NCBI GenBank assembly: GCA_012727745.1
Contig: JAAYGJ010000157.1
Location: 1 to 15,822 of the forward strand
Direction of reading: 5' to 3'
DNA from: Clostridia bacterium
GTDB lineage: Bacteria > Bacillota > DSM-521 > Neomoorellales > Neomoorellaceae
DNA length: 15,822 nt
Shown in pieces: positions 7,640 to 13,707 of the stretch; within the stretch, counting starts at the first letter, position 1; the number at the start of each line of letters is the position of its first letter. The position numbers and the translations under genes were made by a program. Below the pieces are notes generated by a model. It was not told the origin of the DNA. It saw nothing but the letters and a program-made list of their open reading frames with translations, and searched no databases.

Positions 7640-8428
7640 TTGAGTATTACAGGACCGAGAGTGAAGTTGAACCGCCCCAGTTTATCTGAACGCTATCTAG
7701 AGGCAATAGCCAATACATTAATCAGGCAGCAACGCCCGCTTATCTTGCTAACCGGCGCCGGTTTTTCAAATGAGGTTATGCCCACGACTAGCGAACTTGA
7801 ACCTTTACTAAGCCGGCTGCTGGCTGATGCCGGGATTACACTTAACAAAAAAGAAACCAAGAACAGCAAGGCTGTCTGGCAGCTGATAAAAAAGCGTGAG
7901 AGTCTGTTTAAACAAATTTTTGCAGCCTGGTGTGCCCGTATAAATGTTGCACCGCAACATCGGATAGTTGCTCAAATGTTTTATCACGGTCAGATAACGC
8001 ATTTAATATCTTTTAACTGGGATAACCTGATTGAAAAAGCTTATTTTGCTATCTACAAGCAACAAATCCCCAAGGTCAACAGGGAAGGAATTATCCCTAA
8101 AGGACCATGTTTATGGAAATTGCACGGTGATGTTGAGGACCTGGCTGGCAAATGGGTATTTCCCTACGAAGAGGGCCAGATATTTAAATCTTTACTGATC
8201 TCTTTAGAACGCAGTCTGGCTGAATATTGTCCCCGCTTTGCCCTGATAGTAGGATATAGCGAATCAGAAGCAATTGTCCGGAATAAATTAATAAGATGGC
8301 TGGAAGAGAATATTGAAACGGTTCTCCGTATTCATCCGAGTCTGGATGAGGTTCGACAAAAAGGACTGGCTTTAAGTGCTGACGATTTCTTTGAAAGGCT
8401 AAACAATCATTTACAGTATAAAACGTGA
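7640..8428 (+). CDS. SIR2-like NAD-binding domain protein
   Basis: A 262-aa protein from a TTG start; an in-frame stop at 7634 limits upstream choices, and the GTG at 7661 is an alternative. SIR2-family motifs occur in order: nucleotide-binding TGAGFS (38-43), ISFNWDNLIE (123-132, with the catalytic Asn/Asp pair N126 and D128), KLHGD (160-164, candidate catalytic H162) and IVGYSESE (203-210). The zinc-binding cysteine quartet of true deacetylase sirtuins is absent (only Cys98, 157 and 197), which places it with the SIR2_2-type enzymes. Many of those cleave NAD, and several act in anti-phage defence (ThsA, DSR). That family knowledge does not prove the role here. No effector partner, helicase or Argonaute gene is adjacent. 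A possible 40-aa ORF overlaps its stop. It could be a defence NADase, an ADP-ribose enzyme or something uncharacterised. Confidence 0.8.
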   Translation: MSITGPRVKLNRPSLSERYLEAIANTLIRQQRPLILLTGAGFSNEVMPTTSELEPLLSRLLADAGITLNKKETKNSKAVWQLIKKRESLFKQIFAAWCARINVAPQHRIVAQMFYHGQITHLISFNWDNLIEKAYFAIYKQQIPKVNREGIIPKGPCLWKLHGDVEDLAGKWVFPYEEGQIFKSLLISLERSLAEYCPRFALIVGYSESEAIVRNKLIRWLEENIETVLRIHPSLDEVRQKGLALSADDFFERLNNHLQYKT

Positions 8429-8547
8429 ATCCGTCTAACAATACAACTATAGTGCTTTACTTTTACAGTATTGAACGGGGCAGCATGGGGTTACCCGCCT
8501 GGATGTCTATCATGCCGCTGTTAGTTGCACAAAATAACGTTTGTTAA
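8425..8547 (+). CDS. Possible 40-aa ORF coupled to the SIR2-like gene
   Basis: The GTG at 8425 overlaps the SIR2-like stop as GTGA, the layout of translationally coupled genes. The frame reads 40 codons to TAA at 8545-8547. The product is short, starts MNPSNNTT and has a mildly hydrophobic stretch (GLPAWMSIMPLLVA, 22-35). No clear ribosome site precedes the GTG, and the next gene's leader overlaps its end. It may be chance. An internal ATG at 8485 gives a shorter version. Confidence 0.2.
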   Translation: MNPSNNTTIVLYFYSIERGSMGLPAWMSIMPLLVAQNNVC

Positions 8548-8578
8548 ACCCTTAAGAAAAATATGGAGGAAAAAGCGC

Positions 8579-10492
8579 ATGGCCTGGCTTTTACTGGTAA
8601 CAATTATTATTGTTGCCGGTTCGGCTTTTATGGTGAAGCGTTTAGCACTAAAATCAACTCTAGATTGTTGGCTGACCCTGGGCTTATTCTCGCTGGCCGG
8701 TCAGATCTTAATCCTGCTGGTGGCCGGAGTTTGTTTAAAGCAGCTTAATCGCCCAACAGTGCTCTTCCTTGCTGTTGCCTGGGCAGGGGTTGGATTGCTG
8801 CTATCTGCAGATGCCCTCAGCGGGATAAAAACTACCCGGCCTAATTTTTACCAGCAGTTGCTGAGAGGGCTGTCCATACTCAGTTCAGCCTGCAAGCATA
8901 ATCCCCCTTTAAAAGTAGTAGGATTAATACTGCTTTTGAGCTTTATAGCAGTGGGGCTGGGTGTAGTATACCTTCCTCCATATGCCTGGGATGAAATCTG
9001 GTATCACCTGCCCCCTATGGCTAACTGGTATCAACAGGGTGCAATTGCTCAACTACCAGAAGCTTTACAATGGCAGGATTATAACCCTTTGCAGGTAGAT
9101 GCTAACCAGCTGGCCCTGGATTGCAGTGTCGCCTTCAATTGGGCCAACGTATACCCACTTAACGCAGAACTTAATGCTTTATTAACTATGGTTATGCTTG
9201 ACAACGATATGCTGGCTGACGCCGCCCAGTTGCCCTATGTACTGCTAGGGGCTCTGGCCACCCTGGGTTTATGCCGCTTAGCTGGAGCCAGACTGACTAC
9301 GGCTTTGCTGGCGGCAATGCTATTTTTGTTAACCCCTGCGGTACTGGCCCATTTAAGAGTAGCCTATGCTGACGCTTCCTTTGCAGCCATGGTCGCTACC
9401 ACGCTGTATTTCTTTCTGAAATGGCAAATAAAACTGGAGGCGCAATATGCTTTATTGTTCGGCCTGGCAACCGGTCTAATGATGGGCATTATATCCACCG
9501 GGCTTGCCTTTGCCGGAGTTTTTTGTCTGGCCAGCCTTGTTTATGGCCTCTGGCAGTGCCAGCGCCAAAAAATAAAATGCCCCCAATTGTGCCGACAGGC
9601 AGGCTTGTTTCTTCTGGTTATGATAGCTACAGGCTCTTTTTGGTATCTGCGCACTTGGTGGCTCTACGGCAATCCTATCTACCCGGTAACAGTTGCCTTG
9701 CCTGGCTGGTCTCTACCTGGTCTGGGCAGTGTTGATCAGCTTTTTATGAACCACAATACTCCTGACAACTATCGCGGACGCTCACTTTTGCTCAACGTTC
9801 TGATTTCGTGGCTGGAACTGGGGGAGGAAACTTATAACTATTATTCCCGTACCCGCGGTTTTGGCCCCTTTTGGGCAGCGCTGGCTCTGCCGGCCCTGAT
9901 ACCTTTTACCTATAATGCTTTGAAGCAGGGACAGACGCCGGTAATCTGGATGATGGGGATCACGCTGCTGCTGTTACTCGTCCAACCGGCGGTGTGGTGG
10001 CCACGCTATGCCCTGTATGTGGTGCCGGTAGGGCTGGCTGCCTGGGCCTGGCTTTATGAACGATTGCAGGCTAAAGTTAGGCTGGCAGTTACCTTGTTGA
10101 TGATATTTAATATAGTTGTTTCTAGCGGGCTGGTCCTGGCAGAAACACTGGACAAATTACCCCTGGCCATGAAAAAAGCAAGTTCTTGCCGTACTTTTGG
10201 CCAGTTATATTATCAGGACTACGCCTGGGTGGACAGTATACCACCAAGTAACATCGGCTATACTCCTATGGCCTGGATTTACCCTCTCTATGGCGGTTTA
10301 CAGCACCGGGTGCAGTTAATAGACGGGAGTACAGCAGAGTCCTGGCGCAAAGCTATCCGTCAGCAAAAAGTAGACTATGTCGTTATCAAACCTGACTACA
10401 GTCATTATGAACTCTGGGCGCAGGATTCTGCCGATTTGTTGCAAATCTACCAAAAAGGAGAGCTAATAAATGTCTACAAGGTCAAACACTAA
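8579..10492 (+). CDS. Membrane glycosyltransferase, GT39/PMT-like (GT-C fold)
   Basis: A 637-aa polytopic membrane protein. The ATG at 8579 is preferred because GGAGGA (8565-8570) lies 8 nt upstream; a TTG at 8525 would add 18 residues but has no ribosome site. It has about 10-12 transmembrane segments. The first large external loop carries YAWDEIWYHLP with the Asp-Glu pair at 138-139, the catalytic loop signature of GT-C enzymes of the PMT/ArnT type. These use polyprenyl-phosphate sugars to glycosylate proteins, lipids or polymers on the outer face of the membrane. A soluble C-terminal segment follows the last helix (from about 540). The acceptor cannot be told from sequence. The next small gene starts inside the last codons of this one, so they are probably co-transcribed. 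Confidence 0.75.
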   Translation: MAWLLLVTIIIVAGSAFMVKRLALKSTLDCWLTLGLFSLAGQILILLVAGVCLKQLNRPTVLFLAVAWAGVGLLLSADALSGIKTTRPNFYQQLLRGLSILSSACKHNPPLKVVGLILLLSFIAVGLGVVYLPPYAWDEIWYHLPPMANWYQQGAIAQLPEALQWQDYNPLQVDANQLALDCSVAFNWANVYPLNAELNALLTMVMLDNDMLADAAQLPYVLLGALATLGLCRLAGARLTTALLAAMLFLLTPAVLAHLRVAYADASFAAMVATTLYFFLKWQIKLEAQYALLFGLATGLMMGIISTGLAFAGVFCLASLVYGLWQCQRQKIKCPQLCRQAGLFLLVMIATGSFWYLRTWWLYGNPIYPVTVALPGWSLPGLGSVDQLFMNHNTPDNYRGRSLLLNVLISWLELGEETYNYYSRTRGFGPFWAALALPALIPFTYNALKQGQTPVIWMMGITLLLLLVQPAVWWPRYALYVVPVGLAAWAWLYERLQAKVRLAVTLLMIFNIVVSSGLVLAETLDKLPLAMKKASSCRTFGQLYYQDYAWVDSIPPSNIGYTPMAWIYPLYGGLQHRVQLIDGSTAESWRKAIRQQKVDYVVIKPDYSHYELWAQDSADLLQIYQKGELINVYKVKH

Positions 10493-10640
10493 TTCGGGAC
10501 CGAAAATATTATCACTTTCAGGCTCGCTTTGTTATCTGACAGCAGCTGTGATAATCAACCTGCTTTATTACTTGAACCCGGGCTTGTGGGCTTTGTTGGA
10601 TAATACTCTAAAGTGGTTGGCCTGGGTAAAGACGCTATAA
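10470..10640 (+). CDS. Small membrane protein (56 aa)
   Basis: An ATG-started ORF of 56 codons, overlapping the last 23 nt of the glycosyltransferase gene in another frame. AAAAAGGAG (10452-10460) precedes it, about 9 nt from the ATG, at the end of the upstream coding sequence. The product has a polar N-terminus (MSTRSNTNSGPK), one membrane segment (about 18-45, rich in L, Y, I and V) and a short C-terminal tail WLAWVKTL. I do not recognise a family. Its position suggests an accessory subunit or stabiliser of the upstream GT39-like enzyme. It may have been missed by annotation because of its size. Confidence 0.6.
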   Translation: MSTRSNTNSGPKILSLSGSLCYLTAAVIINLLYYLNPGLWALLDNTLKWLAWVKTL

Positions 10641-10800
10641 ATCTTTCTACTTAAGTGTGTCATCCTATTAGTTTGGCGGAATATGTAAGTTGCAAGACCG
10701 TGCAGTAATCATCGCTCCAGCCAATCAAGAAATAAGCTGCATAAATCAATTCTATACAAGAAATGATATAGGCTAGAGCACTATGAACAGGAGGGATAGG

Positions 10801-11235
10801 ATGGCTCTGCTGCAGGATATTATGACTCGTAATGTTGTTACCGTTAGCCCCAAGCAGACAGTCCAGGAAGCTGCTGATTTAATGAGCCAGTATAACGTTG
10901 GTTTTATACCGGTAGTTGAAAACGGCAGGAATGTCGGCATAATCACAGCCCGCGATATCACCTTGCGGCTGACAGCTAAAGGCCAAGACGCCAGTGCGGC
11001 TACAGTTGAGTCGATAATGACCAGAGATATAGTGACCGCCAGCCCGCACATGGATGTGCACGAGGCGGCACGTTTAATGGCAGAGAAACAGATACGCCGG
11101 CTACCAGTAGTAGATCAAAACAACCAGCTGTGCGGCGTCGTCGCTCTGGGAGACCTGGCCGTAAGAGATATTTATCAAGATGAAGCCGGTGAAGCACTTT
11201 CCGCTATTTCTGAACCTGCAGGGCCGCAGATGTAG
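10801..11235 (+). CDS. CBS domain-containing protein
   Basis: A 144-aa cytosolic protein made almost entirely of two CBS motifs (about 7-60 and 72-128), which together form a Bateman module that binds adenine nucleotides. Both repeats keep the expected pattern: IMTRNVVTVSP...AADLM...GFIPVV and IMTRDIVTASP...AARLM...RRLPVV. The ATG at 10801 is chosen because AGGAGGG (10789-10795) lies 5 nt upstream; an ATG at 10783 is in frame but lies ahead of that site. No effector domain is attached. Such stand-alone proteins are common in Clostridia and may act as energy or ionic-strength sensors for other proteins. It is closed by its own terminator. Confidence 0.92.
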   Translation: MALLQDIMTRNVVTVSPKQTVQEAADLMSQYNVGFIPVVENGRNVGIITARDITLRLTAKGQDASAATVESIMTRDIVTASPHMDVHEAARLMAEKQIRRLPVVDQNNQLCGVVALGDLAVRDIYQDEAGEALSAISEPAGPQM

Positions 11236-11261
11236 TTATTAGGGATAGAAAAAAACAAATT

Positions 11262-11294
11262 CCCCCGGGAAATCAAACAATCCGGGGGTTTTTA
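11262..11294 (+). terminator. Intrinsic terminator after the CBS gene
   Basis: CCCCCGG (11262-11268) pairs with CCGGGGG (11282-11288), and TTTTTATT follows directly. It begins 26 nt after the TAG of the CBS gene. Confidence 0.88.
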
Positions 11295-11326
11295 TTGGTT
11301 AACCGTATTGTTCATGTCAGGCTACG

Positions 11327-11346
11327 AGCATTATTTGAATAATGCT
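11327..11346. repeat. 20-bp perfect palindrome
   Basis: AGCATTATTT followed by its exact reverse complement. As RNA it could fold as a 7-bp stem with a 6-nt loop. It lies 13 nt beyond the 3' end of the 42-aa minus-strand gene and after the CBS terminator, so it may mark the end of the minus-strand transcript, although no T run follows. Confidence 0.5.
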
Positions 11347-11359
11347 TTAAACGTATACT

Positions 11360-11488
11360 TTATTTGCAACAAAAGCAAAAGAAAGCAATAATTAATATTA
11401 AAATCAGGCATATCCAGATATGGTCATCTTTACTACTCGATTTAATTTGCGCTACATTTGTCTTGCTTCCCAAAAGTTCGTCACCCAT
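11360..11488 (-). CDS. Small Cys-rich membrane peptide (42 aa)
   Basis: A minus-strand ORF of 42 codons with ATG at 11488 and TAA at 11360-11362. A good ribosome site (GGAGGT) lies 8 nt upstream of the ATG. The product has a polar N-terminal half (MGDELLGSKTNVAQIKSSSKDD) and a C-terminal membrane segment (HIWICLILILIIAFFCFCCK) with four cysteines, three of them in the last five residues. This layout resembles short hydrophobic peptides of sporulating Firmicutes (YjcZ-like), but I cannot assign a family. It is divergent from queT. Confidence 0.6.
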   Translation of the reverse strand: MGDELLGSKTNVAQIKSSSKDDHIWICLILILIIAFFCFCCK

Positions 11489-11544
11489 TAGCTGACACCT
11501 CCAACATTGTTATCCAGTGTAGTATATTCATAAATATTATTAAA

Positions 11545-11560
11545 TGTTACTGCTGTAACA
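11545..11560. promoter_or_regulatory. Candidate operator between the small gene and queT
   Basis: TGTTAC-TGCT-GTAACA is a perfect 6-bp inverted repeat with a 4-nt centre. It sits where the weak -35 region of the queT promoter and a possible -35 (TTGTTA, minus strand, 11556-11561) of the 42-aa gene overlap, so one factor could control both. The binding protein is unknown. Confidence 0.4.
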
Positions 11561-11576
11561 AAAGATATGATTCCAG

Positions 11577-11585
11577 TGATATAAT
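11577..11585 (+). promoter_or_regulatory. Extended -10 promoter of queT
   Basis: TGATATAAT is a perfect extended -10 (TGnTATAAT). The -35 is weak (TAACAA) and overlaps the inverted repeat at 11545-11560. The resulting leader of about 85 nt shows no recognisable preQ1 riboswitch. Confidence 0.5.
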
Positions 11586-11675
11586 TTAAATGAACTAATC
11601 ACCAAAACTAAAAGATAACGGCAACAGAGGGAATAATTTGTATAAAGTTATAGTCTTACGGAGGGAGGTAGAGGC

Positions 11676-12119
11676 ATGACTGCTAAAATTGCCCGGGCAG
11701 CAGTAATTGCCGCCATTTATGCCGTCTTGACTATTGTCCTTAGACCTTTCAGTTTTGGCTATATTCAGGTACGCGTAGCTGAAGCTTTGGCCCTATTACC
11801 AATCCTGTATCCGGAAGCAATTGCCGGGTTATTTATAGGCTGCCTGGTAAGTAATATCTACGGCGGCCTGGGCCCTATCGATATTTTTTTAGGCAGCCTG
11901 ACCACCCTGGTGGCAGCCTGGCTTACCTACAGGTGGCGCAATAGCTGGTTTGCTTACCTGCCCCCAATTATCTTGAATGGATTGATTGTAGGTACTTATC
12001 TTGCTTTTTTATTAAATGTACCCGTATACCTGGCTGTAGTCACTGTGGCTCTAGGTGAAGCTATCGCAGTGCTTGTTTTTGGCATTCCGATAATAAAAAG
12101 ACTCCGCAGAGTAAAATAA
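11676..12119 (+). CDS. queT: QueT transporter family protein (queuosine-precursor ECF S-component)
   Basis: A membrane substrate-binding subunit of an energy-coupling-factor transporter, 147 aa with about five or six helices. The family hallmark YIQVRVAEAL (29-38) with FxxGxLxSNIYGG-like GCLVSNIYGG (55-64) is clear. QueT proteins import queuosine precursors such as preQ1 or preQ0, using shared EcfA/EcfT units encoded elsewhere. The ATG is preceded by AGGGAGGT (11662-11669) with 6-nt spacing. Many queT genes sit behind preQ1 riboswitches, but this leader does not match one. It is monocistronic, ending before the long hairpin at 12141-12230. Confidence 0.9.
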   Translation: MTAKIARAAVIAAIYAVLTIVLRPFSFGYIQVRVAEALALLPILYPEAIAGLFIGCLVSNIYGGLGPIDIFLGSLTTLVAAWLTYRWRNSWFAYLPPIILNGLIVGTYLAFLLNVPVYLAVVTVALGEAIAVLVFGIPIIKRLRRVK

Positions 12120-12140
12120 GGCTGCTTATTATACTTATAC

Positions 12141-12230
12141 TGAGCCTTTTGCAAAATAGCCAAATCTTATTGGCAAGTGAAGGAATAAACCTTTCCTTGC
12201 CTTGTAGGGGCTATATATGCAAAAGGTTCA
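12141..12230. repeat. 90-nt near-palindromic hairpin element
   Basis: Three nested arms fold into one long stem: TGAGCCTTTTGCA (12141-12153) with 12218-12230 (12 of 13 pairs), AATAGCC (12155-12161) with GGCTATA (12209-12215), and GGCAAGTGAAGG (12172-12183) with 12190-12201 (10 of 12) around loop AATAAA. ATTTTATAAT follows. It may serve as the queT terminator, a small RNA, or a miniature transposable element. No flanking target-site duplication is evident. Confidence 0.6.
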
Positions 12231-12240
12231 ATTTTATAAT

Positions 12241-12272
12241 ACATCTATTTAAGTATTGACTTAAATAGATGT
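12241..12272. promoter_or_regulatory. Operator O1 of the ArsR-family regulator
   Basis: A perfect 13-bp inverted repeat, ACATCTATTTAAG-TATTGA-CTTAAATAGATGT with its centre at 12256.5. It covers the -35 box, as expected for an ArsR/SmtB repressor site. The core TTTAAG-N6-CTTAAA recurs in a second site 41 bp downstream. Confidence 0.75.
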
Positions 12273-12284
12273 AAACACTATAAT
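12256..12284 (+). promoter_or_regulatory. SigA promoter of the arsR-ABC operon
   Basis: TTGACT (12256-12261), a 17-nt spacer and TATAAT (12279-12284) form a near-perfect promoter. The -35 box lies within inverted repeat O1, and O2 lies just after the -10, so a bound repressor would block both polymerase entry and escape. Confidence 0.85.
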
Positions 12285-12286
12285 TC

Positions 12287-12308
12287 TAATTAAGTATATG
12301 CTTAATTA
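12287..12308. promoter_or_regulatory. Operator O2 of the ArsR-family regulator
   Basis: TAATTAAG-TATATG-CTTAATTA is an 8-bp inverted repeat with the same TTAAG-N6-CTTAA core as O1. It spans the expected transcription start and lies just upstream of the AAGGGGG ribosome site. Confidence 0.65.
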
Positions 12309-12324
12309 AAAAGGGGGCTATATT

Positions 12325-12771
12325 ATGGAAACCACCACAACGGTAACGGTATTGAAGGCAATTGCTGATGACACAAGGTTGAGAATAGTGAAGTTGCTCT
12401 TGCAACACAATTATTGCGTAGGTGCTTTAGCCCGCCGACTTGAATTAACTGAAGCTGCCATTTCTCAGCACTTAAAGGTATTGCGTGAAGCAGGTTTGCT
12501 CGTAGGAGAAAAACGTGGATATTTCATGCATTACGACGTAGACCGGGAACAACTGCGGGCTCTTGCTTCAAAATTGGAGGAGTTGGCGTCAATTCAAAGA
12601 GAAGCATGCAAACCAGAGGATGAAGATTGCCTGCAGGAGATGCGGGCTAAATGTCATGTGCATAAATCTAAAAAAGAGTGTTCCGAGGAAGTTCGCTTTG
12701 CTTGTCATGGCCCCAAAACGGAGGGGAAGAAGAATACAAATCATGGGCATTGTAAGTGTCACGAATCTTAA
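12325..12771 (+). CDS. ArsR/SmtB-family regulator with Cys/His-rich tail
   Basis: A 148-aa winged-helix repressor. The DNA-binding core spans about 5-75, with the recognition helix in LTEAAISQHLKVLREAGLL (41-59) and a wing at KRGYFMHY. Typical family members are 95-120 aa. Here a tail from residue 95 to the end holds seven cysteines (95, 102, 110, 119, 127, 143, 145) and six histidines, including HGHCKCH, which suggests metal binding. The classical ELCVC site on helix 3 is replaced by YCVG with Cys31 only. GGGGG sits 7 nt before the ATG. It is probably autoregulated through the two inverted repeats upstream and controls the following ABC transporter. Its stop overlaps the ABC start by 29 nt. 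The inducing ion cannot be named. Confidence 0.9.
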   Translation: METTTTVTVLKAIADDTRLRIVKLLLQHNYCVGALARRLELTEAAISQHLKVLREAGLLVGEKRGYFMHYDVDREQLRALASKLEELASIQREACKPEDEDCLQEMRAKCHVHKSKKECSEEVRFACHGPKTEGKKNTNHGHCKCHES

Positions 12772-13707
12772 AAAAGTAATGGTGATTTTACTGCTGTAGA
12801 CGGTATCTCCTTTGACATTCAACATGGTGAAATCTTTGGATTCTTAGGGCCAAATGGGGCAGGTAAAACCTCTACTATAAATATGCTTACCGGATTATCC
12901 AGACCTTCTGCCGGGGAGATATGGATTAATGGTATTGATGGTATAAATAACATAAAAAAGGCACAAAGCATCATAGGCGTTGTGCCAGACGAAAGCAATT
13001 TATATGATGACATGGATGGCTTTGATAACCTTTGTTTTTGTGCTTCACTTTATGGTATGAGGAAAGAGGAGCGCGAAAAGCGAGCCCATGAATTGCTCGA
13101 GCAATTCAGCTTGAAGAATGTTGGAAAACGTCCGTTTAAGGCATATTCGAAAGGAATGAAACGCAAGCTCACTATTGCCGCAGGTATTATTCATAATCCC
13201 AAAATACTTTTTTTAGATGAACCTACCACTGGTATTGACGTAGAAAATGCCAGACAAATTCGCAGTTTGATTTTAGACATGAAGCATCGGGGTACGACTG
13301 TATTTCTAACAACACACTACATAGAAGAAGCAGAACGGATTTGTGATCGAATTGCTTTTATTGTCAATGGAAAAATCGTAAAAACAGGAACTGTCGCTGA
13401 ATTGATGGAAAACGCTGGGCATGAGCACATTATCAAACTGACATTAAATGAGAGTGCCAATGGAATTAAAAATGAGTTGCAACGTAATTTTCCCAATCTG
13501 CGGATTGAAGTTAAAGGTGAAAATGCTTGCTATATAGTATCACCAGTTAAAGTTGCCCTTTCACCAATTTTGCAATACCTTGACGAAAGGGGAATATCGG
13601 TTTTTGAAGCTAAAGAAATACGCCCGACCTTGGAAGATGTATTTGTCAAAGTAACCGGCATAGAAGTCGATAAGCTGCAGAAAGAGAAAGAGGGCGGAAA
13701 GAAATGA
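12743..13707 (+). CDS. ABC transporter ATP-binding protein, frame broken near its start
   Basis: ATPase subunit of an ABC-2 (DrrA-like) exporter. Reconstructed length is 321 aa: from the ATG at 12743 the frame reads MGIVSVTNLKK, then at six A residues (12770-12775) it must shift by -1 to continue as SNGDFTAVDGISFD. Unshifted, it stops at 12799. After the shift all motifs are intact: Walker A GPNGAGKT (36-43), Q-loop region VVPDE, signature YSKGM, Walker B ILFLDEP, D-loop TTGID and H-loop TTHYIEEAE, plus a C-terminal accessory domain. The first ATG in the shifted frame (12883) lies beyond Walker A, so it cannot give a working enzyme. Either one A is missing (sequencing error or mutation), or slippage restores the frame. 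Everything downstream is undamaged, which argues against old decay. It overlaps arsR upstream and the permease downstream by ATGA. Confidence 0.85.
12768..12776 (+). other. Frame break at an A6 run
   Basis: TTAAAAAAG: six A (12770-12775) occur where seven would keep the ATPase frame. The run contains the arsR stop (TAA 12769-12771). The arsR frame past its stop is the same frame as the main ATPase ORF. Confidence 0.85.

Noticed and set aside
11590..11675. Possible preQ1-I riboswitch before queT, suggested by an AAAACTAA string near 11604.
   Set aside because: No AGAGG/CCTCT-type first stem or conserved loop could be matched around it. A covariance-model scan would be decisive.
12883..13707. 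Taking the ATG at 12883 as the true start of the ABC ATPase.
   Set aside because: It would remove Walker A (encoded just upstream) and has no ribosome site. The homologous N-terminus is present upstream across the frame break.
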